Assembly (NCBI RefSeq): GCF_018320785.1
Contig: NC_054885.1
Span: forward strand, 3,484,921 to 3,548,920
Length of the DNA stretch: 64,000 nucleotides
DNA from: Cheilinus undulatus
Taxonomy: Eukaryota > Chordata > Actinopteri > Labriformes > Labridae
Direction: 5' to 3'
In this document: one piece after another, positions 33,540 through 45,079 of the stretch
Position numbering within the stretch: position 1 is the stretch's first letter
Layout: each line of letters starts with the position of its first letter
Made by a program: the position numbers and the translations under genes
The notes under the pieces: model-generated
What the model was told of the DNA's origin: nothing
Databases searched by the model: none
Seen by the model: the letters and a program-made list of their open reading frames with translations, nothing else

Positions 33540-33820
33540 GCTTCTGATTGCTTGAGAGACACTGCTCCTGCATTTTGAAAGGAGCCAGTTGAGGTGATTT
33601 GGGGACCTGATATGGATTGCCGGTGGAGGTCTTCCAGGCGAGTCGAACTAGGAGGAGACCCAGGGGTAGACCAAGGACTCGCTGGAAGGATTATACATGT
33701 AATCTGGGCTGGAAATTTCTCAGAATGCCCCAGGAGGAGCTGGAAAACATTGCTTGGGAGAGGGACTTGTTTAGACCGCTGCCACTGTGACCCTGGGTTG
33801 TGCCCCACTTAAGAGGAAGA
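33540..33820 (+). mobile_element. LINE 3' end fragment in LRR 5' intron
   Basis: The plus strand reads SQLRWFGDLIW, then a stretch matching RRPRGRPRTRWKDY with small frame slips, then PQEELENIAWERDL. It is the same LINE tail as at 825-1185. Truncated and decayed. Confidence 0.75.
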
Positions 33821-34234
33821 TTATGGATTTACTAACAGGTGAAAAACACTAAAACAGGGAGCGGAGGCAGAGGAGGAGAGGAGCCATGCAAAAATGGGCA
33901 CTAAGGAGCACCTTCAAGCACCAGCACTCCTACAGTTTAGCAGCTTCCTGAAGTTTGCTCTCGTTTTGTGTCTGAACGTAGAGATGAGACGTCAGTGTCT
34001 CCTCTCTCTGCTGCATGGATCGTCGTTCTCATCCTGACCAGGGACAGATCCGGTTGCAGTGGACCAGGAACCCCCTGGAATCTGTTGGCCACCCCAGAAT
34101 ACTTGATATTAACCCTCTTGTGATGGTTTTTACTAACTTTAATCCACTACAGATGAGGTATCTAAGAGGCCTTCTCCATGAAAAGTTTGGACACCCCTGA
34201 CCTGAACAAGATCAGGCACAAAAACTTCCTAGAC

Positions 34235-35583
34235 CAGTGATACTCAACGTGTGGCTCTTTTGTGATGATTTGTGGCTCTTTTATGTCTTTATTTGAAATA
34301 ATTTTCCACCAGAAAACCTTAAAAAGGTTAACTTTAACCTCAGAAATTATACACTGCAGTTAACATTAATCAGTTTGTTTCCCACTCTTGTGCAGTTGGC
34401 TTAAATTGTCAACCTTTATTTTTTTGTTTGTATATTTCCGTTGCCCTTATTTGCAATTTCCCCCCGTTTTTGGAACTTTCAATCTATTTTTACAGCTTTT
34501 TAAGCCTGTTTGCCACTTCTTTTGCCCCTTTTCACCAGGTATTTTCTTTTTTGTCCTGCTTTTTGCTATTTGCAATTTTTTCCACTTTTTTGCCGTGTTT
34601 TGCCTCTTCTCACCCATTTAAGCTGCCTTTTTCCATTGAATGCCACTTTTTCCCCATTTTATCCACTTTTGTCCATTTTAGTCTTTTTAAACTCATTTTT
34701 CTGCCACATTTTGACAATTTTTGGACTATTTTTGCCACCTGAAACTAATTTTTTAATTAATTATTCCACTTTTTCCTCCCAATTTTTGCCAATTTCCACC
34801 CATTTTTTGCCACTTGTGTCAGTTTTTGACAATCTTGCCACTTTTGTCCATTTAAGTCTTTTATAACTCTTTTTTTTTGCCACATTTTGACAATTTTTGG
34901 ACCGTTTTTGCCACCTGTAACTCCTTTTTTAAATAATTTTGCCACTCTATCTCCAGATCTTTGCCAATGTTCACCCATTTTTGCCATTTTGTCAGTTTTT
35001 GACTATTTTGCCTCTTTTGTCCATTTTAGTCTCTTTTCACTCAATTTTTTGCCACATTTTTACAGTTCTTGGGCCATTTTTGCCACCTTTAACGCAATTT
35101 ATTATTTTGCCACTTTATCCTCCCCATTTTTGCCAATTTTCACCCATTTTTTGCCACATTTTTACTGTTTTTGACCAATTTTGCCACCTGTATCTCTTTT
35201 CTTTATCAATTTCTGCCATTTTTCACCAGTTTCTGCCTCATGTACCTTTTGTTATTTTTAAAATTTGGTCCCCCTCTTGTACATTCATGCTGCCTTTTGC
35301 CATTCAACGCCATTTTTGCCCATTTTAGTTACTCATTTTTGCCACATTTTACTGTTTGTTGACCATTATTGCCACCTGTTGCTTGTTTTTTAATCATTTT
35401 TTGCCACTTTTTCTCCCCATTTTTGCCAGCTTTAACACAATTTTTTCCACTTCATTGTTGCTTTTTGACCATTTCACCACTTTAACTATTTTATCGCCTC
35501 TTTTCACTCTTATACTGTGGCTCTTACAAAGGTATTTTTTTTAACAATTTGGCTCTTTGGGTGATCAGGGTTGAGTAACACAG
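34235..35583 (+). mobile_element. hAT-type element with internal minisatellite (copy 2)
   Basis: It starts CAGTGATACTCAACGTG and ends GGGTTGAGTAACACAG. The flanks TCCTAGAC (34227-34234) and TCCAAGAC (35584-35591) match at 7 of 8. The interior of about 1.2 kb is a degenerate tandem of TTTTTGCCACTTTTGTCCAT-like units. The overlapping open frames here are products of the repeat. It lies in the LRR gene's 5' intron. Confidence 0.85.
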
Positions 35584-36359
35584 TCCAAGACCCTTATCCC
35601 AGCTCTGATGCTCCTCCTTTTCATCGGTGGCCTAGAAGGCATGTCGATGCTTCGCGATCACAATCCTGCATGAGAAAACCAGTTTCTAAATTCTGCCGTT
35701 ACATAAGTGACATACTTTAAATCTTCCTCAGAGTTGTTTCACTTGTTTTTAACCCAGGCCTCATCTGATTTATCCTCCCTTGTCCCATGTGAATGTAATT
35801 ACATAACTACAGTCACAGAGAGCACAGAGACAGGAAGGAATAAATTCACTTAGACGCTATATCTGTTTAAATAAAATGGTATTAACCTCATACCTGAAAA
35901 GCAGCAATAAAAGACTGTTATTTCTTTATTTTTCCAAGAATTTTTCCAAAATGACAAATAAAATGCTCCTATGATTTAAAATACCATTTAAAGAAGCATG
36001 CGGTGTTTATAATAACCCTGTACATCATTTTTCTGATGTTTTTGTAGCTTTTATGCTAATTTTATTGATTTTATTGTGAAGTCCTCACTCTTTAGCTTTT
36101 ATTATGATGATTTTTCCAAATTTTACCCAAGCTTTCTGTCTTTATTGATGCTTAACAGCCTTCCTCTAAGATTTTATTCATTTTTATTCACATATACCCC
36201 AGTTAAATTATGTTTTTTGAGAATTAGAATAAATAAATAGTAATAATGCTTTTCAAACTCAAACAAGTAGAAGAAAATGTCATCATTGCACTACTTAAAC
36301 AATAATAACAACAATAAAAACACCAGAGACTAATCTAATGTTGAGAATGTGAGACTCAC

Positions 36360-36480
36360 CTCTGGCGTCTTCTTATTGGAGCGTCATTATTGGTGTTTTT
36401 CTGCTCTGATGATGAGGACAGTTGGACGGAGACGAAGATGGAGATGCTGCACACAGAGAAGGAGACCGAGCGATGATGCT
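36360..36480 (-). other. probable noncoding first exon of the LRR gene
   Basis: On the minus strand a donor GAG|GTGAGT ends an exon at 36360. The acceptor at 33046 is the natural partner, giving a 5' UTR intron of about 3.3 kb. A TATATAA lies at about 36660 upstream. The exact start is unknown. Confidence 0.5.
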
Positions 36481-37185
36481 GATGGAGCCTCGGCGCAGTC
36501 AGCTGTGTCACTAATCCTCTAATCCTCTCCAATCACCAAATGCTTCCTCTACATGCAGCTCGTCTCATCGTTTAGTCCCGTCTCCCTCTCATTTTGTGTT
36601 AATACCACCAGGGAGCCCTGGCGTCCCTCCAGCCGTCTGTTTCACCCACTTTAACGTTATATAAAAGCTGCCAACATGTGGGGAGGATTTTTGAGAGGGT
36701 TTCAGAGGGTTGGGATGAGCAGACAAGGGGGCAGAGAGGAAAAGGCCAACTGGAATAAACATGGCTGCTCAAAAACATAGCAGGAATTCAAATTAGATTA
36801 GATTAAAGTTTATTTTCCTCTCTAATTTTTGTTATTTTTCACTTACAAAAAAAGAAAAAAAAACAACAGACACCAGAGGTGAAAGGCTTGGCATATCAAG
36901 GGCTTTGACTCGCTGGGGTACAGATTTTTTTTGTTTTTGTTACACAGAAAGTGTCTGAACATGCTTTGGTGAAAAAACAGACAATCTTGCTTCAGCTGAT
37001 GCCAGAAAGGCTGGTTGCTGACACCAGTCAGACAGAGCAGCTACAGAAGCCTCTCCTCAGTGTAAAACACATGAAGTGGAGTTTTCTGCAAACTAAAACC
37101 AAGCAGGCGTCCATGTGTTTAAGTCTGAGGAGAGGCTTCTGTCTTCCATAAAGCTCAGATCAGTGGAGGGCTGCAGGGACGGGTG
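36480..37185. other. upstream of the LRR gene, nothing firm
   Basis: A TATATAA-containing stretch near 36660 could serve the LRR gene. Otherwise no gene or element recognised. Confidence 0.4.
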
Positions 37186-37438
37186 TCCTTCTGGAACTTT
37201 CTCCCACTTCAAAATTTCCAAGAAAATTCCAAAAAATATCTGAATTTCCCAACAAATTTTCCCTAGAAGATCTCATCAAATTTCCAAATGCATAACCCAA
37301 AATTCAATAAAAATGACAAAAATACAGAAATTGCCCCAGACATCTAAATAAAATTAATTTAATTCAACTTTTTTTTGGCAAATTTGATACGAACTGTTGT
37401 ATTAAAGGGAATGAATTTTACATAATTCTCATATTTAA

Positions 37439-37961
37439 TGGGCTGGGCAATTAATTGAAAATTACATTAAATTGCAATATGGCTTTCTGCAATTTTCAAA
37501 TCGCAGAAGGTGCAATATTTCTTTAACCTGATGTCTCCAGGGTTTGAACCTGATTTATGTCAAAATGCCTGTTTAAAACTTTTTTCCAGCAGAGATATCA
37601 TGCATTACATAATCACGCAATCATTCAAGTGCCATTTTTTTTAGAATAATCTACAAAATATCATATTTTCTTCATTTTTATACTATTTTCTTATTAAATA
37701 TGAGAATGACATAAAAATGATCACCCCTTCAAAACAAAAATTCATATCCAATTTGCATTACGAGTCAAAATCATCACAATAAGGTATTTTCTGAAAATTG
37801 TTCAGCCCTTGTTCAGTCTAATATTGTGCTGACTGTAATATAGAATGATTTATTGCCTACATAAGATAAGGAACTTACGGAATAATCACATTTCAAATTG
37901 CAATTGCAATGTTGGGTAAAAAAACTGCAATTACATTATTTTCCCAAATCGTTCAGCCCTT
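37439..37961 (+). mobile_element. hAT-type MITE, copy 3
   Basis: It starts TGGGCTGGGCAATTAATTG and ends AATCGTTCAGCCCT. The flanks ATATTTAA and ATATTCAA match at 7 of 8. Same family as 13070 and 14262. Confidence 0.8.
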
Positions 37962-37969
37962 ATATTCAA

Positions 37970-38205
37970 TAAGAAAAACATTTAAAAAAGAAGAAAATAG
38001 GATTTTATTTACACTATTCCAAAATACGGCACTAGAATGATTGCATGAAATGTAATGTATAACATCTCTGCTGCAAGACAAGTTCTCAACTGCTATTTTG
38101 GCACAAATTTCAGGTTAAAGAAATATTGCACCTTCTGCGATTTGAAAACTGCAGCAGGCCAAACTGTGATTTACTCTAATCTGCGATTTACTGCCCAGCC
38201 CTACT
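37970..38205 (-). mobile_element. hAT-type MITE, truncated inverted copy 4
   Basis: It ends TTTACTGCCCAGCCCTA and carries the reverse complement of the family's left half (AGAAATATTGCACCTTCTGC). Only about half of the element is present, right next to copy 3 in opposite orientation. Confidence 0.75.
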
Positions 38206-39382
38206 TAAGATTCCAATAATAATTTCCTTTCAAGTTCCATGTAATCTCCAGAAATTACAGAAACAACTATCTCATCAAATTCCCACAACTTAATAAATTA
38301 ATTCCCCAATGACAGGAAATCCTTTATACTTTAAAATAATTCCATGAAAGTTTTTGAAAATTTCAAAGGACTGGGCCACACACCTCCAAATAAAAACTCT
38401 AACAACCTTACAAATATATGTCCCAAGTTTCATTGTTATTAAAATTTCAAAGCAAATTCCTCCCAAAAATTCAAAATACATTTAAAAATAAATAAACACA
38501 TTTCCCCAATTTTCTTTGAGATGCCTGAAAATTTTTAACCAAATTTCCCAAAGCATTCAAACAAAATTTTCCAATTCTTATGAAAATGCCCAAAAAGTCA
38601 AAGTAAATTTCTCAGAAACATTTCTAAAATAGTTTTTTTCGAATTCTTGAACATTTTTATGCCTCTCTAAGTACCCAAAAATGTCTTTAAATATTACCAG
38701 AAGGGTTTTAGTGAAATGTTAACATAATGCCTTTACATTCAAATAATTTCCTCTAAACTTCCACATGAACTCCTGAAAATTTTCAAACGAACTCCCTAAA
38801 ATTTCAAAGCAAATTCCCTCTAAAATTTCTCAGAAAATTCTTACTTATTCATAAAACATTCCACAATGACAGGAAATCCCTTAAACATCCAAAACAATTC
38901 CATGAAAGTTCTTAAAATGTTCAATTTCCCCCCCATACTCCTTCATATCTAATGCCTAAAACCACCTTACAAATAGGCCTAAATTTAACAACTTTCACTA
39001 ACAATACCAAAAAATATATATATAACAAAACGAATCCCTCTGAAACTCAAACAATATTTAAAAAAAATAATAAAAACACATTTCTAAATTTACTCTAAAA
39101 TGCCTGAAATCCAACAAACAAATCCCTCAAAGCATCCAAACATATTTGGCAAATTCCTATGACAATAACCAAACAATTTTAAAGCAAACCTCTCCTAAAA
39201 ATTCTAGTGACACTCTTCAAAACATACCAAAATATACTTTCCATAAAAATAATTTTAAAATTCGAAGCAAAGTCTCAGGACGTGTTTTAAGAGTAGTGAA
39301 GGGAAGGAAGACAGCTTCTAAATTCCTAGTTTCTTTATCAAAGTCAAACTACCTGTGTTGCACACCTGTGTGGCGTTTGGCT

Positions 39383-39622
39383 GCGCGGGAAACTCCACAC
39401 CTGCACATTTTAGCGCCAAACTTTTCCCTGCTCTCTATTATTTTACATCCGGTAAAACTCGCCATCATCTCTCTCTTCTTCTCCGTTTGAGAAGGCATTT
39501 CTCTCGGCTTTCCTACCTGGAGGTGTGCTGCGTCTTCAGCCAGCCGTCAGCCTCCCGCAGGTGAATCTGGGAAACCCGAGCCAACGCGTTTCCGCATCTT
39601 AAATAGGCAAGAAGGCGCGAAA
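39383..39622. promoter_or_regulatory. cluster of three E2F-like sites
   Basis: GCGCGGGAAA (39383-39392), TTTAGCGCCAAA (39409-39420) and GGCGCGAAA (39614-39622) lie within 240 bp in a locally GC-rich island in very AT-rich DNA. This looks like a cell-cycle type promoter. Possible donors exist on both strands (GTGAATC after CCCGCAG, plus; GTAGGA after CACCTCCAG, minus), so the direction is open. No protein exon could be tied to it. Confidence 0.5.
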
Positions 39623-39842
39623 TGATGGCTTCCGGTTTGAAGAAAAAAACGCTCCTTTGTCTGTTTCATGAGTTTTCTCCACAAGTATGACTTTGTTGTT
39701 GACTAGAAGGATAAATAAAATGTGTAAAATCACGCTGCAGAACCCTCGAGGGTTTAAAAGTTTAAACTGTGTTTAAATAGCGAGAAATTCCGTTTTTGAT
39801 GAAAATTGTGATCTGAAACTTCCGGTGGGAGGAGCAACAGGG

Positions 39843-40144
39843 TATAAAAGAGCGTGGCGTGGCCTGCTCAGGTGATAACGCCGCCCGGAGCCCGACAGCT
39901 CACGTGCGTGTAGCTTGCAACAAAGACTTACAGGAGAGGAAAACAACGATGAGTGATGAAGAAGAGCAGAGATGAAGGAAGGAAGGAGCTGCTCTGCGAC
40001 TGTTGTACGACAGAATATGAAATATGGAGTGGTGAGAGGATGAGAAACCGAGGGTGGCAGCAATGCAACTTCATGGATGCAAGCTACTGTAAAAACACCA
40101 CAGAAGAAGAAGACGGCTCACGTCTGGACCTCGTTGTCCTGCAG
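39843..40144 (+). other. TATA box and putative first exon, unknown transcript
   Basis: TATAAAAG at 39843-39850 precedes a GC-rich stretch and an exon that could end at 40144 (CTGCAG|GTAACC). A frame from 39953 (MMKKSRDEGRKELL...) is open through the donor in phase 0. Joined to 44402 it would stop soon after, giving about 100 residues with no known domain. The unit may be noncoding. Confidence 0.4.
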
Positions 40145-40225
40145 GTAACCGTCTTTATTTTCCCGCCTGTTGTTGTTCTTGTCCGTTTTTATGGTTGATA
40201 TTTGTGAGTCAGAATAGCTTCAGAG

Positions 40226-40905
40226 CAGGGATACTCAACCTGTGGCTCTGGGGCCACCTGCGGCTCTTTCGTGATTATTTGTGGCTCTTTTGTCTTATTT
40301 TTAAATATAATTCCCCCAGAAAACCTTACGAAAGGGACACATTTGCCGTTTTCACCATTTTTGCCACTTTTTACCCATTTAAGCTACCTTTTGCCATTAA
40401 ATACCCTTTTTTTTCTATTTTTTGCTGATTTTTGCAACTTCTTATTGACAGTTTTTCCCTGTGTTTGCCACTTTGATCCCATTTTGCCCTTTTTTCCATT
40501 TTTTTTGCCACTTTTCATCCAAATAAGCTCCCTTTTGCCATTGAATACCACTTGTTTCCTTTTCCCCCAAATCTTTACTTCTTCTTTTTGCCACTTTTTT
40601 GCCTTTTGCCATTAAATTCCCATTTCTTTCTTATTTTTTTTGCCAATCTTGACTGCTTTTTGCCCATTTAAGTCACTTTTCATCCATTTTTGCCACTTTT
40701 GAACCGTTTGTGCCACCTGTAACTCATTTTTTTGTCATTTCTCACCCATTTTTGCTGCATTTTGACCATTTTCTTTTCCACGGTTAACTTATTGTTATTG
40801 CTACTGCAAACCGTTTTTTCCACTTTTCACCTCTTACATTGTGGCTCTTTCAAAGGCATTTTTCAACAGTTTGGCTTTTTGGTTGAGCTGGGTTGAGTAA
40901 CACTG
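40226..40905 (+). mobile_element. hAT-type element with internal minisatellite (copy 3)
   Basis: It starts CAGGGATACTCAACCTG and ends GGGTTGAGTAACACTG. It is flanked by a perfect 8 bp duplication CTTCAGAG (40218-40225, 40906-40913), which fixes the family as hAT and suggests this is the youngest of the three copies. The interior is TTTTTGCCACTTTT-like repeats. No transposase. Confidence 0.9.
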
Positions 40906-40913
40906 CTTCAGAG

Positions 40914-43100
40914 CTTTTGGCATCCTTTACCTGTCAGTTTAAATTCTTTAAATAGAAATTCCCCCTGTTGTCTAGTGATGACTACTAGCTTTAGGACTTT
41001 ATTTTATCTTGAAAATGTAAAACTTTTGAGGTTTAGGTCTAAGAGACAGCAGTGACATGTGATGGCACGGTGACTTCTAAAAGCCATTTTATAATAACTT
41101 CATTGTACAGCACTTTAAAAAACAGTATTACTTCGATAATAAGCAAACTAACTAATAAAACAAAGCAACAGAACATAAAAAGAGCCAGTGATAGTTCAGC
41201 TAATACTGTTAACCTAAACATAAGAACCCAAGAACATACTACTGAATATAATTTAATTTTTACTACATTTGATACAAATTGTAGAATTTCTGGAAGAAAC
41301 AAATGTGTTTTAATCTTTACAAAATGCTTTTTCAAATGGGGGTCGTGACCCCCTTGGAGGCTGACATGTAAGCGGAGGCACAGACAAAGGATAAAGGATT
41401 AAAATAAGCCTGACTGTTTATACTGGTTATCTCTACAAAACCCTACTTGTTTATGTCCCTTTGATGAGTGAATCGCTGAATATAAAAATTCATGTCATTT
41501 TTCTATGCAAATCTTACAGTTAAAAGAAAATAAAGGCAGCCCATAATAAGGGGGGATAAAAGGGGAAAGCTTTCTGGTCTGGGGCCCAGTCATAAAGGGA
41601 CCAGTGTTAAAGTTAATCTGTGAAAACTGTATGTAATTCTTCACCTGAATAATTACTGCTCTTAAAACTGATTATTTATGTATGCTGTAGTACAGAACCA
41701 CTGTTTTCAAAATGTAAACCCCTTTCTTAAAAAAGTCAGTAATGTCAGACTTCAGATGAGCATGATGTGCATAAACATTAGGACCCAGGAGAAAGAAATG
41801 GAGGCAACCAAAATAACTTAAGGGAAAATTGTAGTTTGAGAGATTATTTATCTGTTTTTTGTGTATAAACAAGTAGTTTTTTGTCATTTCTTACCATTTA
41901 GTGGTTGGGGAAAAGATGAGTCATGCTAGCTAGCATAGCGAGTGAATTACTAGTCAATACATGTAGCCCTACTGATAGATACACTGCTTAAGGATTAAAA
42001 AACAAGTACACAACTAAGTGTTTTCTGATTCATTTTACATCAATCTTCAAATTAAGACACAATAAAGGGTTTGGGTGGGTGAAATATTTTCAAAAAATGT
42101 CTTTTTTCCAAGGTGGGCTCCTTGAAGAACTCCTTGATAATTCAGAAAGTTTGGCAAAAGAGGGATGGCAATTTATTTATACATTTAATTTATTCAATAC
42201 AGGCATTTATTTATACATTTGTTTCATTTTGGTGAGAGCATATTATCTTTATTTCCCTGGAAGTCACTGTAGAACCATTTAAGCCCATCTTATGTGTTTC
42301 AGTAGGAAATGATGACATTTTGAGGTTTGATAGCTTTTCACTGTAATTCTGTGTTGGATGTTGTTATATTAACTTCATTAACACAAGTACATCACAGATC
42401 ACACACTGCCCAGAAGAATTATGTCAGTTAATTTTGCATAATTTGTTTACAGTGAGAAAAATGCCAACAAAAAGTAAGAATCACAGCAACTGTCCTAAAA
42501 TCATAATTGTTACAAGCCAAACATTAAATCCAAGTTCAATAAGATATTGTTGATGCACTATAATGTCATTTAATACAAAAAACAAATACATTTTTTCATT
42601 TTGTCAATATTGAATAAAATGTTCAATGAAATGTTAAATACTGAAACCAATGAAAATTAGTTTTAGGCCTATTTAGTCATGTTTGTGGTGGTCCATTTTT
42701 ACAAGCTAAACTTTAAATCCAAGTTCAAAAGATCAATTTTGTTTAACATGTATAACATGTTACTGAATTAATGTGTTAACTACCTGAAAAATATAATAAT
42801 TTTTTTATATTTCTGTCAGTAAATGTGGTTGTGGGCTTATTTGGAACACACGTGGGCTTGAATGGTACTTAGGTACCAATTAAGCCCATGCCAGACTTTT
42901 GACTTTATTCATAAAATTTCTTTAATTTGTTCTTTAAAATATGCATCAGTAAATAAAATGTACTTTCAAAATGAGAGATTAATTCTTCATTTTAACAAAT
43001 GATCATGTCTAAACCATCTTAGTATCTATGAAAAATACGTTAGATTTGGTAACTTAGATTTTGGTGGGCTTAATGGGAAGACTTACCTGAGTTAATGCAG
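40914..43100. other. AT-rich, repeats poorly defined
   Basis: Nothing gene-like. Near 41340 a GGGGGTCGTGACCCCC word recalls hAT interiors. Possible inverted ends of another MITE are ATTTAAGCCCAT near 42277 and GTGGGCTTAATGGG near 43064. Confidence 0.35.
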
Positions 43101-43139
43101 AATGGCATAATGGGTTAAGACTAAAATGATTTAACAGAA

Positions 43140-43600
43140 AATTTGCTGAGACAGACGAAAGGGGGAAAAAAAAAGGGTTGCATAAACAGGCAATGGGTTA
43201 AAGATGGAAAAAAAAAAACAATGGGTTTAAGGAACAAAAATAGGATATGGTGTCAAAAAGGAGCTAAGAAAGACAAAAGGGCAATTGGATTGAAAGAAAT
43301 ATTGAAAAGCGGTTAAAACATACTAAAAAATGGGTTAAAACTGTCAAAAATTGGTCAAGAGACAAAAATGGAATAACATTACAAGAATTGGCCAAGAAAA
43401 GCAGATTGGGCAAAAAAATGGGTGGAAAAAATGTGAAAAGCTGTTTAAATGGGCCAAAGATGAGTTAAAAGTAGCAAAAACTGCAGAAATTGGTTAATTT
43501 GAAAAATTGGATTAAAGTGGCAAATAGATTAAGAAAGGCAAAAATGGTGAAAAGCTGTTAGAAAGAGGTAAAAATTGGTCAAAGGTGGCTAATAGCTTCT
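43140..43600 (+). repeat. degenerate purine-rich tandem repeat
   Basis: GGTTAAAA/GGCAAAAATGG-like units resemble the interiors of the hAT-type elements, but without their ends. Confidence 0.5.
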
Positions 43601-44401
43601 CAGTTTTTAGCTCCAAATAAGGAAACTGTTAGCCAGGAAGCTAGTTTAATTTGCTCTTTTTTATTAAATCTTTTAAAGACAAAACACAGTTGATGCATAG
43701 GCTACATGTGCAGCTTCAGTTAAGTGCAGAATTATGTGACTTTATGCTAGACTGATACAGGAAGGTGTTGTTCAAATGCTCCACTTTAAACTGGCAGCAG
43801 TAGCTTCAATGTACCAGAAGGTGTCGCTGTTTCTCTACAAATCTATACCCTAAACCTGAGAATCTTTTTCAGCACAAATAGAAAGAAAGCCCCAATACTT
43901 TAAGAGGTTTCATTCACCCATCTTTACTTTTGCACCTTCAAAATCGTATTTTAAAATGAGTGACTTCATATCTGTAGGTTAGTAGGACCTCAGAAGGTCA
44001 TCATGTGCAAGTGTTGAGATTCACGACTTCTCATCCTGTTTTCATCTGCTTAGTTTCTCTTTGTATGTGCATGGTTTTAGCCAGTTCATTATATTTACAT
44101 TTATTTTGGTTGTTTATTTCTTTTGGTCTTATTTTCATAGTTTTAAAACAACACGCAAAGTTTCAACTGAGATTCAATGGGATATTTGTGGCAAATATCA
44201 GAGAAAAGCCCTTGCACATCTATCCAAAATGCTTCTTAGTACTTGCCACTGTGACTTGATGCACAGGCTACATATTAGCAAATGCTGCAAATGTTAGCAA
44301 CGAATAGACAACTAAAAGCAATGGACATCAGCATTTTTGTTTTGTTTTGTACTTTTTTATGGCTTGTGGATCTGAAATAAATGTATTTTTTCTTTACTCA
44401 G

Positions 44402-44526
44402 ACTCCAGTCATCAGAGGCAAAGCGTCAGTTTTCAGAGTTATTCCTGATTCCCATCAAATTCAGCCTGAACATGGACAGAGACATCATCTCCAGGAAGGT
44501 ATCTGCTCCTAGACCAGGATTCACAG
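44402..44526 (+). other. putative internal exon, unknown transcript
   Basis: A strong pyrimidine tract and acceptor (TCTTTACTCAG) and a donor (CACAG|GTAGGT) bound a 125 bp block. In the frame continued from 40144 it meets a stop. No domain recognised. Confidence 0.4.
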
Positions 44527-44889
44527 GTAGGTCACAGCCCTCTTCATCAGTGTCCTGACCAGCCTCAGGTAAGTCCCACTTATTTATTCACTACAGAGGA
44601 GGCTTAAACGGTTGAACAAAGAAGCAAAAACAAACTAAAACACTTCTAGGACAAATAACTGCTGCCAAAACAATAAAATGCTGCTAAAATAATAAAACGC
44701 TGCTAAAACGGTGCTGGAACAAAAACAAAACCCCCCAGAGTAAACTGTACCCAACTGCCTAAACCCAGTAAATACAATGTGAAAAAAAATCAACTTAAAA
44801 AAAAAAAAACGTTCATCGCAACACTAACAATTTTTAACATTTATGATGGGATCAAATGCGCGAAACTTCTGCTGGTTTTTAAAAGAAGT

Positions 44890-44973
44890 GGACAACATTT
44901 GCATCTGAAAGGAGGCAGCGATGATCCAAAGCTACACCTGGACCTGACCATCAGCAGAGATGTCCAAGACCAG
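44890..44973 (+). other. exon-like block A, first copy
   Basis: The block contains CACCTGGACCTGACCATCA and ends with a donor-like GACCAG|GTAATGG. The same block, diverged, recurs at 51182-51263, in both cases just before a 57 bp array. A duplicated exon is likely. Confidence 0.45.
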
Positions 44974-45079
44974 GTAATGGTAGGTTGGTGATTGTTACTT
45001 TGACCTTTTGAACATTTTAAAGTTTGGACTGCTTTTATCTTTTGTTTTGCTAATGATAAAAATCTATGCAGTCTTTCTG

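Larger units (their letters stand above)
37190..39260 (-). repeat. AT-rich degenerate repeat (AATTCCAAAATTTCC-type)
   Basis: Irregular repeats of AATTTCC/AAATTCC, the reverse complement of the motifs at 26640-27210, run for about 2 kb. They are interrupted by two MITE copies at 37439-38205. Confidence 0.55.

Noticed and set aside
34388-35544. Several overlapping frames rich in F, P and L
   Set aside because: They lie inside the internal repeat of an hAT-type element and reflect the TTTTTGCCAC composition.
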